A stretch of 64,000 nt of DNA from Alphaproteobacteria bacterium (lineage in GTDB: Bacteria; Pseudomonadota; Alphaproteobacteria; Micavibrionales; Micavibrionaceae), in contig JABSQP010000005.1 in the NCBI GenBank assembly GCA_013215815.1, forward strand, positions 1-64,000. The letters are read 5' to 3'. Numbering within the stretch: the first letter of the stretch is position 1; every line of letters begins with the position of its first letter. Position numbers and translations under genes: made by a program. Below the pieces are notes generated by a model that saw only the letters and a program-made list of their open reading frames with translations, made no database searches and was not told where the DNA came from. Below are positions 1-10,086 of the stretch, in pieces.

Positions 1-1
1 A

Positions 2-127
2 GCTGGTGGGGTCACTTTTGCATCTTTTGCCTATGCGGAGCATATTGAATTCAGTCACGACTATGACATTGCGGCAGATATTGAAAAGACGCTGCGACAG
101 ACGCTGAATAGATACAGCGCCTGTTAG
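2..127 (+). CDS. 3' end of an unidentified protein, truncated by the window edge (…AGGVTFASFAYAEHIEFSHDYDIAADIEKTLRQTLNRYSAC*)
   Basis: Frame 2 is open from the window start to TAG at 125-127; not in the ORF track. Confidence 0.4.
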   Translation, partial: AGGVTFASFAYAEHIEFSHDYDIAADIEKTLRQTLNRYSAC

Positions 128-852
128 CTGAGATTAACGAACTTCTTACTAACTGGGATGACCCTGATAATCCTCCAGGTCATGGCCTCGATGATTACCA
201 AAACCCCATCCATGAGCTACAAGAAATTTTAGGTATTGAGCATGATGGTCTATGGGGAGACAACACCACCGAGGCACTTATCTCATATGAAATTGATAGC
301 CTTACGACTGGTTTTGCGGGTGATTATTCCATTGATACACGACAGTTTGATGCCATTAATAACTACGTACTATCAAATACGTTTGATGCTTACATGGATA
401 GAGGTCGTGCCATTGCTGCGGCGACAGAGATAACTGGCTTAGAAGTACAGCTTGATACGCAAACACAAGCATTAAATGATTTCATTAGTGAAGAGTTTGA
501 ACGCTGCACTGGAGAGGCTATCGATCTATCAGATGCCAATCCGTTTGCAGATATCTTGCAAGACTTTCAGGCATATGACCAAGTTGCAGAAGAGCAAAGC
601 GAGGCATATGTGCGTGTTGCCGATGCCATTCAGGCTGCTTGTGGTCACTACCTTGATCGCATCGAAGATCCTGCCATTCAAGCGGAGCTTGTAACAAACC
701 TAGCCTCACAGTTAGAACAGCCTCTTCAAACAGCCGTTACTGAAGGTATTGCAGCTGCTAATAGAGCGCATGAGCATGAAACGTTTAGAAGCGGCGTAAG
801 TGCACAGCGGATCTTCTCATCTTGGGGGCTTCCAGACTTTCTACCGCGTTAA
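112..852 (+). CDS. Hypothetical protein with N-terminal peptidoglycan-binding-like motif; start codon unclear
   Basis: The frame of the tracked ORF 394-852 is open back to 112; upstream translation includes HELQEILGIEHDGLWGDNTTEALISYE, resembling PG_binding_1. Confidence 0.55.
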   Translation: MQRLLAEINELLTNWDDPDNPPGHGLDDYQNPIHELQEILGIEHDGLWGDNTTEALISYEIDSLTTGFAGDYSIDTRQFDAINNYVLSNTFDAYMDRGRAIAAATEITGLEVQLDTQTQALNDFISEEFERCTGEAIDLSDANPFADILQDFQAYDQVAEEQSEAYVRVADAIQAACGHYLDRIEDPAIQAELVTNLASQLEQPLQTAVTEGIAAANRAHEHETFRSGVSAQRIFSSWGLPDFLPR

Positions 853-861
853 AAAAGTAAA

Positions 862-885
862 GCCAGCTAACTAGCTGGCTTTTTC
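862..885. terminator. Rho-independent, probably bidirectional terminator between convergent genes
   Basis: GCCAGCTA-AC-TAGCTGGC followed by TTTTTC, preceded by an A-run. Confidence 0.8.
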
Positions 886-886
886 T

Positions 887-1429
887 TTATTTATCTTCCT
901 CACGGGGATCATAACTATCCCTAACCGCGCTATCGGAAAATGGGTTGGAACTACCATAGCGACGACGATCCAAAGCGGGATCCCCCTGGAAAGGTTCTTC
1001 AAGGCCATCCACTTTAGTCGGTCCCAAATACTCAACCTCTGTTGGAAGAGGATATTTGCCTGTGCCTGCATCATGGTAGTTCGGAAGAGGATAAGGCTTT
1101 GCCTCAACATGAGTGAAATCAACAGTAATCACCTCAGGAACTTTATTCGTGCTCATTGTCATAGGAAACGTATCTGGTGAAACTTTAATAGTTCGAACAC
1201 GGTTGCCTTCTGCATAACATGTCACATCCATATCTTTACTCGTACGCGTAATCGTCACGGTCTGGTCATTATAAGCGACGTACTTATACTCTCGATTTTC
1301 AAGATAGCATTTCGCGGTATTGGCTCCAGGTGTCTTAATAGTAACCTGCTGAGTCTCTAAGTGAACCTCAGGCCTTGTACAAGCTGTTACAACCAGTAGA
1401 GCGGAGAATACGAACAGACGTGAAATCAT
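887..1429 (-). CDS. Putative lipoprotein, hypothetical
   Basis: Signal sequence with lipobox-like LVVTAC at N-terminus. Confidence 0.65.
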   Translation of the reverse strand: MISRLFVFSALLVVTACTRPEVHLETQQVTIKTPGANTAKCYLENREYKYVAYNDQTVTITRTSKDMDVTCYAEGNRVRTIKVSPDTFPMTMSTNKVPEVITVDFTHVEAKPYPLPNYHDAGTGKYPLPTEVEYLGPTKVDGLEEPFQGDPALDRRRYGSSNPFSDSAVRDSYDPREEDK

Positions 1430-1497
1430 GATGGCAATCCAATGCGTTAGTGAATCAATAACCTATAAACGATACAGCAAAGATATTAGAGTGTCTA

Positions 1498-4107
1498 TCA
1501 GGCCGCACGTTTAACAGAATCACCTCTCGGCACTTGTATGTTGAAGTCCAAGTGATCGCTTTTAACACTTACCTTTACAAGAGAACCGTCAACGACCTCC
1601 CCTTGCAAGATTTTTTCAGCGAGCTTGTTTTGTAGTTCAGTTTGAATAACGCGTTTTAGAGGACGGGCTCCGTACGCCGGATCATACCCTTGATCGGCGA
1701 GCCATTTCTTCGCCTTGGCATCGACTTCCAATCTAACACGGCGTTCAGCAAGAAGATCGTGCAAATAACCAAGCTGGATATCAACAATACCCGTCATGAC
1801 ATCACGTCCCAGACGGCTAAAGAGAAGCGTTTCATCTAAACGGTTGAGAAATTCAGGACGGAATGCACCTTGAACAGCGTCCATCACCTTATCACGCACA
1901 GTTTCAACATCTTCGCCTTCTTTGAGAGCAACCAAATGCTCTGCCCCAAGATTAGACGTCATGATGAGTACAGTATTCGTGAAATCGACTGTGCGCCCTT
2001 GACCATCTGTTAGGCGTCCATCATCAAGAACCTGCAAGAGAACGTTAAATACATCTGGATGTGCTTTTTCAACCTCATCAAAGAGAACAACCTGATATGG
2101 ACGGCGGCGAACAGATTCGGTCAACGCGCCCCCTTCTTCATATCCGACATAGCCAGGAGGCGCACCAATCATACGCGCGACAGCATGCTTTTCCATGTAC
2201 TCTGACATATCAAGACGTACCATCGCGGTATCATCATCAAAGAGAAACTCTGCAAGGGCTTTGGTCAACTCGGTCTTACCAACACCTGTTGGGCCCAGAA
2301 ATAAGAATGATCCGATTGGACGGTTAGGCGATTGAAGCCCTGCACGCGCACGGCGGACCGCATTAGACACGGCCACTACAGCGGGGTCCTGACCAACAAC
2401 ACGTTCACGTATCTTATCTTCCATAGAAAGAAGCTTCTCGCGCTCCCCTTCCATCATCTTATCGACAGGAATTCCTGTCCACTTGCTTACAACAGAAGCA
2501 ATGTCATCTGACGTCACCTCTTCATCGATCATGTGATCACCGCTCACCTTGGATGCTTTTTCTAAAAGATCCTCAAGCTCAGGGATTTGACTGTATTTAA
2601 GCTCACTAGCCTTGGTCCAATCGCTGTCACGCTCTGCTTTTTCAAGCTCAATACGCGCCCGGTCGAGTTGTTCAGTCACCTTTTGAGCAGCATTTAGCTT
2701 ATCTTTTTCTCTATTCCACTTCGATGTGAGTTGATGAGATTCAGATTCGAGCTTTGACAGCTCATCTTCCAGATTTTTAAGACGTTCTTTCGAAGCTTTA
2801 TCACTTTCATTCGCTAGAGCCTCTTTTTCAATTTTTAGCTGGACGATACGGCGATCAAGTTCATCGATCTTTTCTGGCTTGCTATCCACCACCATACGAA
2901 GGCGTGATGACGCCTCATCAATCAAATCAATCGCCTTATCGGGCAGAAAACGATCCGTAATGTAGCGATTTGATAGATTAGCCGCACTTACAATAGCTGA
3001 ATCCGTAATTCGCACCCCATGATGAGCTTCATATTTCTCTTTTAGGCCACGAAGGATGGAAATTGTGTCCTCAACTGTCGGTTCTGGGGTAAAAACAGGC
3101 TGAAAACGCCGCGCAAGCGCTGCATCTTTCTCAATATGCTTACGATATTCTTCCAAAGTTGTTGCGCCAACCATGTGTAGCTCACCACGCGCCAAAGCTG
3201 GTTTGAGCATATTGGAGGCATCCATTGATCCTTCTGCCTTACCAGCCCCTACAAGGGTATGAAGTTCATCAAGGAACAATACGATGTCACCTTCTGCGCC
3301 TTTAATCTCTTCTAAAACGGCTTTTAAGCGCTCTTCAAACTCACCGCGGAACTTCGCTCCTGCAACCAAAGAACCCAGATCTAGCGACATGAGGCGTTTA
3401 TTCTGAAGGCTTTCGGGTACATCTCCATTCACAATACGCTGTGCCAAGCCTTCCGCAATGGCTGTTTTACCGACACCAGGCTCACCAATTAGGACTGGGT
3501 TATTCTTCGTCCGGCGCGATAATATTTGGATTGTACGGCGAATTTCTTCATCACGCCCTATAATAGGGTCCAATTTACCACTACGCGCTGCTTCCGTAAG
3601 ATCCGTCGCAAACTTCTTCAATGCATCGAACTGATCTTCCGCGTTCGCTGTATCGGCTGTACGGCCTTTACGCATAGCATTAATCGCTTGATTAAGTGGC
3701 TCTGGTTTAATATGCGCTTTTTCAAATATTTCATCAATATCCGCAGATTTGGCCATCGCCATTGCCTGTAAAACACGCTCGGCAGTAATAAAACTGTCAC
3801 CAGATTTTTCAGCTAATTTCAATGCGTTATCTAATATTTTTGAGAGATCACCTGAAATGCGGAGCTGCCCTGCTCCCGGGCCGGAAACAGCAGGCAGTTT
3901 CGCCAATGACTTATTGATTTCAGAAGTAAGCTTTGCCAAATCACCATCCGCCTCTTCGATCAAACGCGGAACAATCGCATCTTCATCATCAAGCATCACT
4001 TTCAGTAAGTGCTCAGGTTCTAAAGACTGGTGATCAGAGCGCATCGCAAGTGTTTGCGCTTGCTGTAAGAATGAACGGGACTTTTCGGTAAACTTTTCGA
4101 AATCCAA
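1498..4107 (-). CDS. clpB: ATP-dependent chaperone ClpB
   Basis: Two AAA+ modules ([18 protein letters not shown]), Clp_N repeats, coiled-coil middle domain. Confidence 0.98.
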   Translation of the reverse strand: MDFEKFTEKSRSFLQQAQTLAMRSDHQSLEPEHLLKVMLDDEDAIVPRLIEEADGDLAKLTSEINKSLAKLPAVSGPGAGQLRISGDLSKILDNALKLAEKSGDSFITAERVLQAMAMAKSADIDEIFEKAHIKPEPLNQAINAMRKGRTADTANAEDQFDALKKFATDLTEAARSGKLDPIIGRDEEIRRTIQILSRRTKNNPVLIGEPGVGKTAIAEGLAQRIVNGDVPESLQNKRLMSLDLGSLVAGAKFRGEFEERLKAVLEEIKGAEGDIVLFLDELHTLVGAGKAEGSMDASNMLKPALARGELHMVGATTLEEYRKHIEKDAALARRFQPVFTPEPTVEDTISILRGLKEKYEAHHGVRITDSAIVSAANLSNRYITDRFLPDKAIDLIDEASSRLRMVVDSKPEKIDELDRRIVQLKIEKEALANESDKASKERLKNLEDELSKLESESHQLTSKWNREKDKLNAAQKVTEQLDRARIELEKAERDSDWTKASELKYSQIPELEDLLEKASKVSGDHMIDEEVTSDDIASVVSKWTGIPVDKMMEGEREKLLSMEDKIRERVVGQDPAVVAVSNAVRRARAGLQSPNRPIGSFLFLGPTGVGKTELTKALAEFLFDDDTAMVRLDMSEYMEKHAVARMIGAPPGYVGYEEGGALTESVRRRPYQVVLFDEVEKAHPDVFNVLLQVLDDGRLTDGQGRTVDFTNTVLIMTSNLGAEHLVALKEGEDVETVRDKVMDAVQGAFRPEFLNRLDETLLFSRLGRDVMTGIVDIQLGYLHDLLAERRVRLEVDAKAKKWLADQGYDPAYGARPLKRVIQTELQNKLAEKILQGEVVDGSLVKVSVKSDHLDFNIQVPRGDSVKRAA

Positions 4108-4197
4108 GGCTTTTGCCTCCTTATAAATTTAACGAGATAATTTCTGCCAAGAATAATAGCACGGGTTAGATATTATACAATTATAACCCAAAATCGG

Positions 4198-4211
4198 TTG
4201 ATTTGGGTCAA
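4198..4211. promoter_or_regulatory. FNR/FixK-like palindrome upstream of clpB
   Basis: TTGAT-TTGG-GTCAA matches the TTGAN-N4-NTCAA pattern. Confidence 0.35.
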
Positions 4212-4218
4212 AATAAAG

Positions 4219-4245
4219 AAAAAGGCGATCCTAAAAAGAACCGCC
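4219..4245 (-). terminator. Probable terminator of the DUF4167 gene
   Basis: On the minus strand GGCGGTTC-tttttA-GGATCGCC followed by TTTTTC. Confidence 0.5.
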
Positions 4246-4277
4246 CCTATAGATTGAGTTAAGAGAAAACTAAATGA

Positions 4278-4673
4278 TTAAGCGTCTTCCAGCTCTTTTT
4301 TCTGTACGTTTTGAGCTGCTGTACTTTCGACTTTAACTTCATCGCCTAAGATACTGCCTGGTAAGGATAAATCCTCTTCTTTAGAAGATTTTTCTTCAGT
4401 TTGTTGTACTTGTTTCGGCTTGGAATTCTCATTCCAAGAGAGAATAATGCGTTGATAGTGCTCAGCATGCTGTAGATAGCTTTCCGCAAGAACTGTATCC
4501 CCTGCAGAGCGAGCATCTTTTGCTAACGCTTCATATTTTTCGCAAATTTGGTGCGCAGTGCCGCGAATACGGACATCTGGCCCATTACTGTCAAAAACCT
4601 GCGCGCGGTTGTTACCACCACGTCTGTTACCACCACGACCGCGAGAGCGTCTATTGGAATTATTATGTTTCAT
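4278..4673 (-). CDS. DUF4167 domain-containing protein
   Basis: RRSRGRGGNRR…VFDSNGPDVRIRGTAHQICEKYEALAKDARSAGD, characteristic alphaproteobacterial DUF4167. Confidence 0.85.
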   Translation of the reverse strand: MKHNNSNRRSRGRGGNRRGGNNRAQVFDSNGPDVRIRGTAHQICEKYEALAKDARSAGDTVLAESYLQHAEHYQRIILSWNENSKPKQVQQTEEKSSKEEDLSLPGSILGDEVKVESTAAQNVQKKELEDA

Positions 4674-4958
4674 TGTTTCTCTCTTTTATTTTTTGTTTTT
4701 ACTTTATTTCAATAATAATAAAGTTATTTGATCTGTTCCCCAACAGGGTTTTACTTAATATCAATACTTATTCACAGAATCATCCACACGTACAATCATA
4801 CGTGATTCACGTACGGTTGCCTATAGTTTGTTCATAATGATGTCTAAAGTTCAGATGTCTCCCCAGACTTTTTTATAACAAACAACGCTTCATGTTCTGA
4901 ACAAGGAGAGAATACCGCTCTGGTGAATTTTTAATCAAGAGCGCGACTCAAAAAAAAT

Positions 4959-5819
4959 TTATTTATCCCCACGGGTTATTTCCACAACCCTAGGAATCCC
5001 CGCTAAATCCGCCACCGAGTCGCATAGCTGTATATTAGATTCGTCCACGAGTCGCATGATGCCAGAAAGTTGATTTTGTCCTATCTCAAAAAAGGCACGG
5101 CCATCCTGTTTCAGGTGTGTATTTATTTTGGAGAAAATAATTTCATAGGGGTCCAAACCGTGAACACCACCTATAAGGGCAAGAATCGGATCATGATTCC
5201 GTACCTCTTTTGGCAAAGATTCGATATCTGATTCTGGGATGTAAGGTGGATTCGACACTATTAAGTCGAATGTTTTGTTTTCCAGATTCGAAAACCAATC
5301 ACTTTCAATGAAAGTTATTCGATCAATCATTTTGTGATTCTGGGCATTTTCTTTTGCAACGTTTAGCGCATCAGGACTTTTATCTGCAGCAACCGCAGTC
5401 GCATTTGGCAACTCTGAAAGCAGTGAAATTGGAATACATCCCGTTCCAGTTCCTAAATCAAGAATAGAGAGCTTCTCATTTAAACGCCCTTCTCTATCCA
5501 ACCACTTTAAAGCCCGCTCAATGATGATCTCTGTTTCTGGGCGCGGTGACAAAGTGTGCTCGGTCACCTTAAAATCGAGCCCCCAAAACTCTCGCGCACC
5601 AAGAATTTTAGAAACTGGCTCTCCCTTTAAACGGCGCTTTATGGCTTTTTCCACTGCTTCTTCCACAGATGTATCCACAATCTTGTCCCGCTTTACGATG
5701 AAATCCGCCTGATCTAAACCTGCAAGAGCACAAATCAATACGCGTGCATCCAAATCAGGTGTATCAACATGCGCGAGGCGCTTTTTAAAAGATTGGTAGA
5801 GGTCGTTGTAGGTCGGCAT
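4959..5819 (-). CDS. prmC: Peptide chain release factor N5-glutamine methyltransferase
   Basis: NPPY motif, SAM-binding DLGTGTGCI, synteny with prfA. Confidence 0.95.
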   Translation of the reverse strand: MPTYNDLYQSFKKRLAHVDTPDLDARVLICALAGLDQADFIVKRDKIVDTSVEEAVEKAIKRRLKGEPVSKILGAREFWGLDFKVTEHTLSPRPETEIIIERALKWLDREGRLNEKLSILDLGTGTGCIPISLLSELPNATAVAADKSPDALNVAKENAQNHKMIDRITFIESDWFSNLENKTFDLIVSNPPYIPESDIESLPKEVRNHDPILALIGGVHGLDPYEIIFSKINTHLKQDGRAFFEIGQNQLSGIMRLVDESNIQLCDSVADLAGIPRVVEITRGDK

Positions 5820-5822
5820 ATA

Positions 5823-6905
5823 TTAATACTTCTTCATAGCACGCTTAAGCATACTCGGGTTTAGATAATACATCCCTATATCAGTCTTATGAAGACCATA
5901 ACCATGTGGAGAATTAGCTTTATAAAGCATACACCTAATAATGTCGTCTTGATCGAGTAGCTGTATTGTTTTTGTGCCTATACCCATTTCATTACTAGCC
6001 TTAGTTCTCTCGCTAAACACCCCGGTTGTAATAAAAATCCCATACTGCAGGCCCAAGTCGTCTAAAGCACCAACAAAGGACTGCCTTTCCTGAGTTTGAA
6101 CCTGCCTATCAGGCCTATATCTTTTGGCTTGAATTGCTATATCAACAATTTGGCCATCAATAGCGTACTTTCCCAAACCATCAATACCTCCATCTGCACC
6201 AGAAGCTCTTTTCTCTGACACCCTAACCTCTTCAACGTTGTTGTGGGCTAAAATAACGCAGCAAAACTTTTCAAATTCATCTGAGTCATACGTTTCATAT
6301 ATCCACTGAATAGCACCCATCGGGTCTTTACCAAGCCTAGACCAACCAAGGCCTAAATTCAGATACTTAAAGTAGCTTTGCTCTTTTTTAGTTAGTCTTT
6401 TTAGTAAATTGGCTTGGTGCTGATAAACCCATATATCTTGTTTACGGTCTTTTTTTATCAGACCATCCTCTTTCATGTTCTTAATAGTCTTCTTGATGTA
6501 ATCACCACTCGCCAAGAAAGCCGAAAGCCCCTCTCCCTCAAGACAGCTAACTACATAAGCCTTAATTCTCTTGGCCGAAGCACCTTTAGGTTCAGTTTTT
6601 GTCAAAAAATATTTAATTCTATCCGCAACAAAGCCATTGTCTAAACCATGAGGTTCTTCAATTTTTAAACCTTCAGCCTTTTGTTTCACAAAAACGGCCG
6701 GCTTTTCTTGCAACGTAACTTGCTTTTGCTGAATAGCCTCGATCTGCTTAACTTTAAAACTTGGCAGTTTCTTGGTTTTTGGCGCCTCTGAAGAGACAGT
6801 TAAAGACGGTTCTACCCTCTTATTAATAGGAAGAGCTTTGGAAACGGGCGAAGCCCTCTCTTTTTTCTTTGTAGAAATAAGCCCTAAAAGCTTAAGAATA
6901 AACAT
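5823..6905 (-). CDS. Mrr-like restriction endonuclease domain protein
   Basis: Winged-helix-like middle part, then FEKFCCVILA…GADGGIDGLG…IAIQAKRY (D…QxK core of Mrr_cat). Confidence 0.8.
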   Translation of the reverse strand: MFILKLLGLISTKKKERASPVSKALPINKRVEPSLTVSSEAPKTKKLPSFKVKQIEAIQQKQVTLQEKPAVFVKQKAEGLKIEEPHGLDNGFVADRIKYFLTKTEPKGASAKRIKAYVVSCLEGEGLSAFLASGDYIKKTIKNMKEDGLIKKDRKQDIWVYQHQANLLKRLTKKEQSYFKYLNLGLGWSRLGKDPMGAIQWIYETYDSDEFEKFCCVILAHNNVEEVRVSEKRASGADGGIDGLGKYAIDGQIVDIAIQAKRYRPDRQVQTQERQSFVGALDDLGLQYGIFITTGVFSERTKASNEMGIGTKTIQLLDQDDIIRCMLYKANSPHGYGLHKTDIGMYYLNPSMLKRAMKKY

Positions 6906-6921
6906 TCTTTAGAACTATCAC

Positions 6922-7986
6922 TTAAACATCTAAACTTGCAAGTTTCGCGGCCTGATCTTCGGTAATAAGCGCTTCAATCACCTCATCAAGGCCTTCTCCG
7001 GCGATAATACCGTCCAAATTGTGTGATGTAAGGTTAATACGGTGATCGGACACACGGCTTTGCGGGTAATTATAGGTACGAATACGCTCTGAACGATCCC
7101 CCGATCCCACTTGCGATTTACGATCAGCGGCACGCGCACTATCGATCTTCTGACGTTCATGGTCATAAAGGCGCGTTTTCAAGATCTTCATCGCTTTCGC
7201 TCTGTTTTTATGCTGAGATTTCTCATCTTGCATAGAAACCATAATACCTGTCGGCTCGTGCGTTAGACGAACGGCACTATCTGTTGTGTTGACCGATTGA
7301 CCACCTGGGCCAGATGCACGGAATACATCCACGCGGATATCTGATTCATTGAGTTCAATATCAACATCCTCCGCCTCAGGAAGAACGGCTACAGTCGCCG
7401 CAGATGTATGCACACGCCCCTGTGTTTCTGTCTTGGGAACACGTTGTACACGGTGCACACCAGATTCAAATTTAAGCTTAGAGAACACGTCTGTGCCGTT
7501 AATCTCGGCGACAATCTCTTTATAACCGCCAACATCACTTTCTGAGGCTTCCATCACTTCAAGGCGCCACCCCTGTTTGGAGGCAAAGCCTTTATACATG
7601 CCGAAAAGATCCGCCGCAAAAAGAGCGGCCTCGTCACCACCTGTTCCCGCACGTATTTCAAGGATAGCGTTTTTCGCATCCGCCGTATCTTTTGGAATAA
7701 GAGCCAATTTAATTTGCTCTTCAAGCGCGGGTATTTCTTTGGACAGGCGCTCCATATCCGCTTCTGCCATTTCCTTCATCTCTGGATCTTCGAGCATTTC
7801 CTGAAGATCTTCTTGCTCAGTCAAAGCCTGTTCATAAGATGAAATAGCCGCCACAACAGGGTCCATGCCTGCATATTCGGTAGATAGCTTGACCAATTCC
7901 GCAGAATCCAGCCCTTCTTGTGCCAAAGCATCAGCTAATTCTTTATGACGATCTTTAATATGTTGAAGCTTATCTAGCAGGCTCAT
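6922..7986 (-). CDS. prfA: Peptide chain release factor 1
   Basis: GGQ motif in [21 protein letters not shown]; start placed at MSLLDKLQ. Confidence 0.97.
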   Translation of the reverse strand: MSLLDKLQHIKDRHKELADALAQEGLDSAELVKLSTEYAGMDPVVAAISSYEQALTEQEDLQEMLEDPEMKEMAEADMERLSKEIPALEEQIKLALIPKDTADAKNAILEIRAGTGGDEAALFAADLFGMYKGFASKQGWRLEVMEASESDVGGYKEIVAEINGTDVFSKLKFESGVHRVQRVPKTETQGRVHTSAATVAVLPEAEDVDIELNESDIRVDVFRASGPGGQSVNTTDSAVRLTHEPTGIMVSMQDEKSQHKNRAKAMKILKTRLYDHERQKIDSARAADRKSQVGSGDRSERIRTYNYPQSRVSDHRINLTSHNLDGIIAGEGLDEVIEALITEDQAAKLASLDV

Positions 7987-8090
7987 TTTTATCCCTTTCA
8001 AATCCGCTAGAGACCTTAATACCAAAGGGTTTCGAATAAAAGAGCAAAAACCGCGAAATGTTAGCTTTTCTTTAACTTAAAACAGGCAAA

Positions 8091-8712
8091 GTGAAGGCTG
8101 AACAACGTTTAACAGGGGTTTTAAGGGTGGAAAACGGGTTTTTATTAGCTCAAATCATTGGTTTTTGTGCCATGTGTTGCGCAATCATAGCCATGCAGCT
8201 GAAAAACCCTAGAAACCTTATTAAATGCTATATTCCTGTCGGGATCTTATGGGGAGCGCAATATGTAATGCTTGGAGCATATCAAGGCGCCTTATTTAGC
8301 TTCTCCGCCGCTGTAAAAGATTGTTTTCTAGCCCATATAAAAGACCACTATGTAACAACTCTAATCTGTTTGTTTTTTAGGCTTTATATGGATCACCGGA
8401 GCCTATTTCATTCATAACTGGTACGATGTACTGCCTCTCATGGCGGGTACAATTGCAAACTTAGGTTTACTAAAGCGTGACAATAGAGAGATCGTTGCGC
8501 GCGCTTCTCTTACCAGTCAATTTTGCTGGATTACATACAACATCATCGTGAGCTCTTGGATGGGTATACTCTGCTGCCTCTTGGTAGGGTCTTCTTGTGT
8601 CATCGGCATGATACGTCATGAAAACTGGAAAATTGGACGTTGCTACCGTAGCTTTGCGCCAAGCATCGCAAAATCATTGTTCATCATTCCATCATGGACG
8701 ACATACCCGTGA
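8091..8712 (+). pseudogene. YgjV-like inner membrane protein, frameshifted first copy
   Basis: ORFs 8091-8417 and 8440-8712 join into one YgjV-like reading frame if one T is removed from the T6 run at about 8373-8378; similar along its length to the intact downstream copy. Confidence 0.7.
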
Positions 8713-9299
8713 TTGAAAAATCTTTCCTCATTGCCCAAATATTTGGCTTATGTGCAATGTGCATCAGTATATTGTCGTGGCAAATCAAAAGCCCAAAAGT
8801 CATTATACTCTTAAACCTCCCAACCTGCGTTTTGTTTGGAATGCAGTATATTTTTCTCGGCGCATCCATAGGAGCCATAACATGCTTCTCAACAGCTGCG
8901 AAAGATGGAGCTCTATTCTTTGTAAAAGAAAAAGCGGGACAGTTCATAATTGTTTTCACGCTACTCATTACATTATTGCTTCTTATTATAAACTTCACAG
9001 CCTGGTATGATCTTCTGCCCATTACGGCTCTTATTATCTATAACGCCGCTTTGTACAAGTGGCGCGAAAACCGCTCTTTCATGGCACGCACCATCATCAT
9101 TACCAAGTTATGCTGGATTGCATATTGTTCTATTGTTGGCGCATACGCTGGTGCCATTTGTGCCTTTTTAGTTTTGACATCATCATTAATTGGCATGGCA
9201 CGTCATGAAGATTGGAAAACTGGAAACTGCTATAAAACTTTTGCACCAAGCATCGTACGTGCTCTATTTATACTTCCATCATGGAGAACCTATCCGTAA
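8694..9299 (+). CDS. YgjV-like inner membrane protein
   Basis: LIAQIFGLCAMCISILSWQIKSPKVI…NLPTCVLFGMQYIFLG, multiple TM segments. Confidence 0.7.
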   Translation: MDDIPVIEKSFLIAQIFGLCAMCISILSWQIKSPKVIILLNLPTCVLFGMQYIFLGASIGAITCFSTAAKDGALFFVKEKAGQFIIVFTLLITLLLLIINFTAWYDLLPITALIIYNAALYKWRENRSFMARTIIITKLCWIAYCSIVGAYAGAICAFLVLTSSLIGMARHEDWKTGNCYKTFAPSIVRALFILPSWRTYP

Positions 9300-9365
9300 C
9301 ACAATTTGCAATTAACCATCCATTTACCATATAATTTTATCATTACAGGTAATCAAAGGGATTAA

Positions 9366-10025
9366 ATGGTTGATATTACAGGCATGGTTGTAGGCACTAT
9401 AGGTGAAAAAGCCGCTGATTCACTTGCCAGAAAAGGATATACCGAACAACAACAAGGCATGATTAGTGCCATATCTCCCGATTACTCTCCTTCTAGAGAC
9501 GAGCAAATCGGTGATTTTCTAGCTATAAATATATTTAACCGCGTTGCACCAGGCGTCGGATCAGCAATGACATCCATCAATGAACTGACCAGAATGCATG
9601 AAGACGCTATAAGCACAATGGCAGGCGAAAAAGCCGCTGAATTCAACGGCAGAGAAATCCCTGGCTTTATAGAAGAACAAGTCGAAATTAACGGGCATAC
9701 CGTCACAATATATGTCGATGCCTCAGCCACGGCATCTGGAGGGAAAACCAGAGTATATACAGATTATGATAGGCATGGAATAAGTGAAGAAGACATGCTC
9801 GAATTCGAACGAGAGTTGAGGCAACATAAAAGACACTTCCAACATCAAGCTGAAGAAGAAGTTTATGACGCTACAGTAAGGTATGGTGAAGAAGGATATA
9901 TAGATAGATTAGAGCGTTACGTTGAAAACAGTTTAAATCGTGACTACGTTCATGACCAAAGTCATGCGGCTGTTACACCACAACCGCAATCCCAACCTGT
10001 GAGCACGCCAACAGCTACAGCGTAA
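9366..10025 (+). CDS. Hypothetical protein
   Basis: 219-aa ORF with no recognised family; Pro/Gln/Thr-rich C-terminal tail. Confidence 0.6.
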   Translation: MVDITGMVVGTIGEKAADSLARKGYTEQQQGMISAISPDYSPSRDEQIGDFLAINIFNRVAPGVGSAMTSINELTRMHEDAISTMAGEKAAEFNGREIPGFIEEQVEINGHTVTIYVDASATASGGKTRVYTDYDRHGISEEDMLEFERELRQHKRHFQHQAEEEVYDATVRYGEEGYIDRLERYVENSLNRDYVHDQSHAAVTPQPQSQPVSTPTATA

Positions 10026-10086
10026 AATTTTTAGCCTTTCAATTGACAGATAACACCTCAATGTTTATTTACGTAACATTGAGAGT

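Noticed and set aside
4108-4160. Sigma32-type heat-shock promoter for clpB
   Set aside because: A CTTGGCA element is present on the minus strand but no convincing -10 at the right spacing, and it is very close to the RBS.
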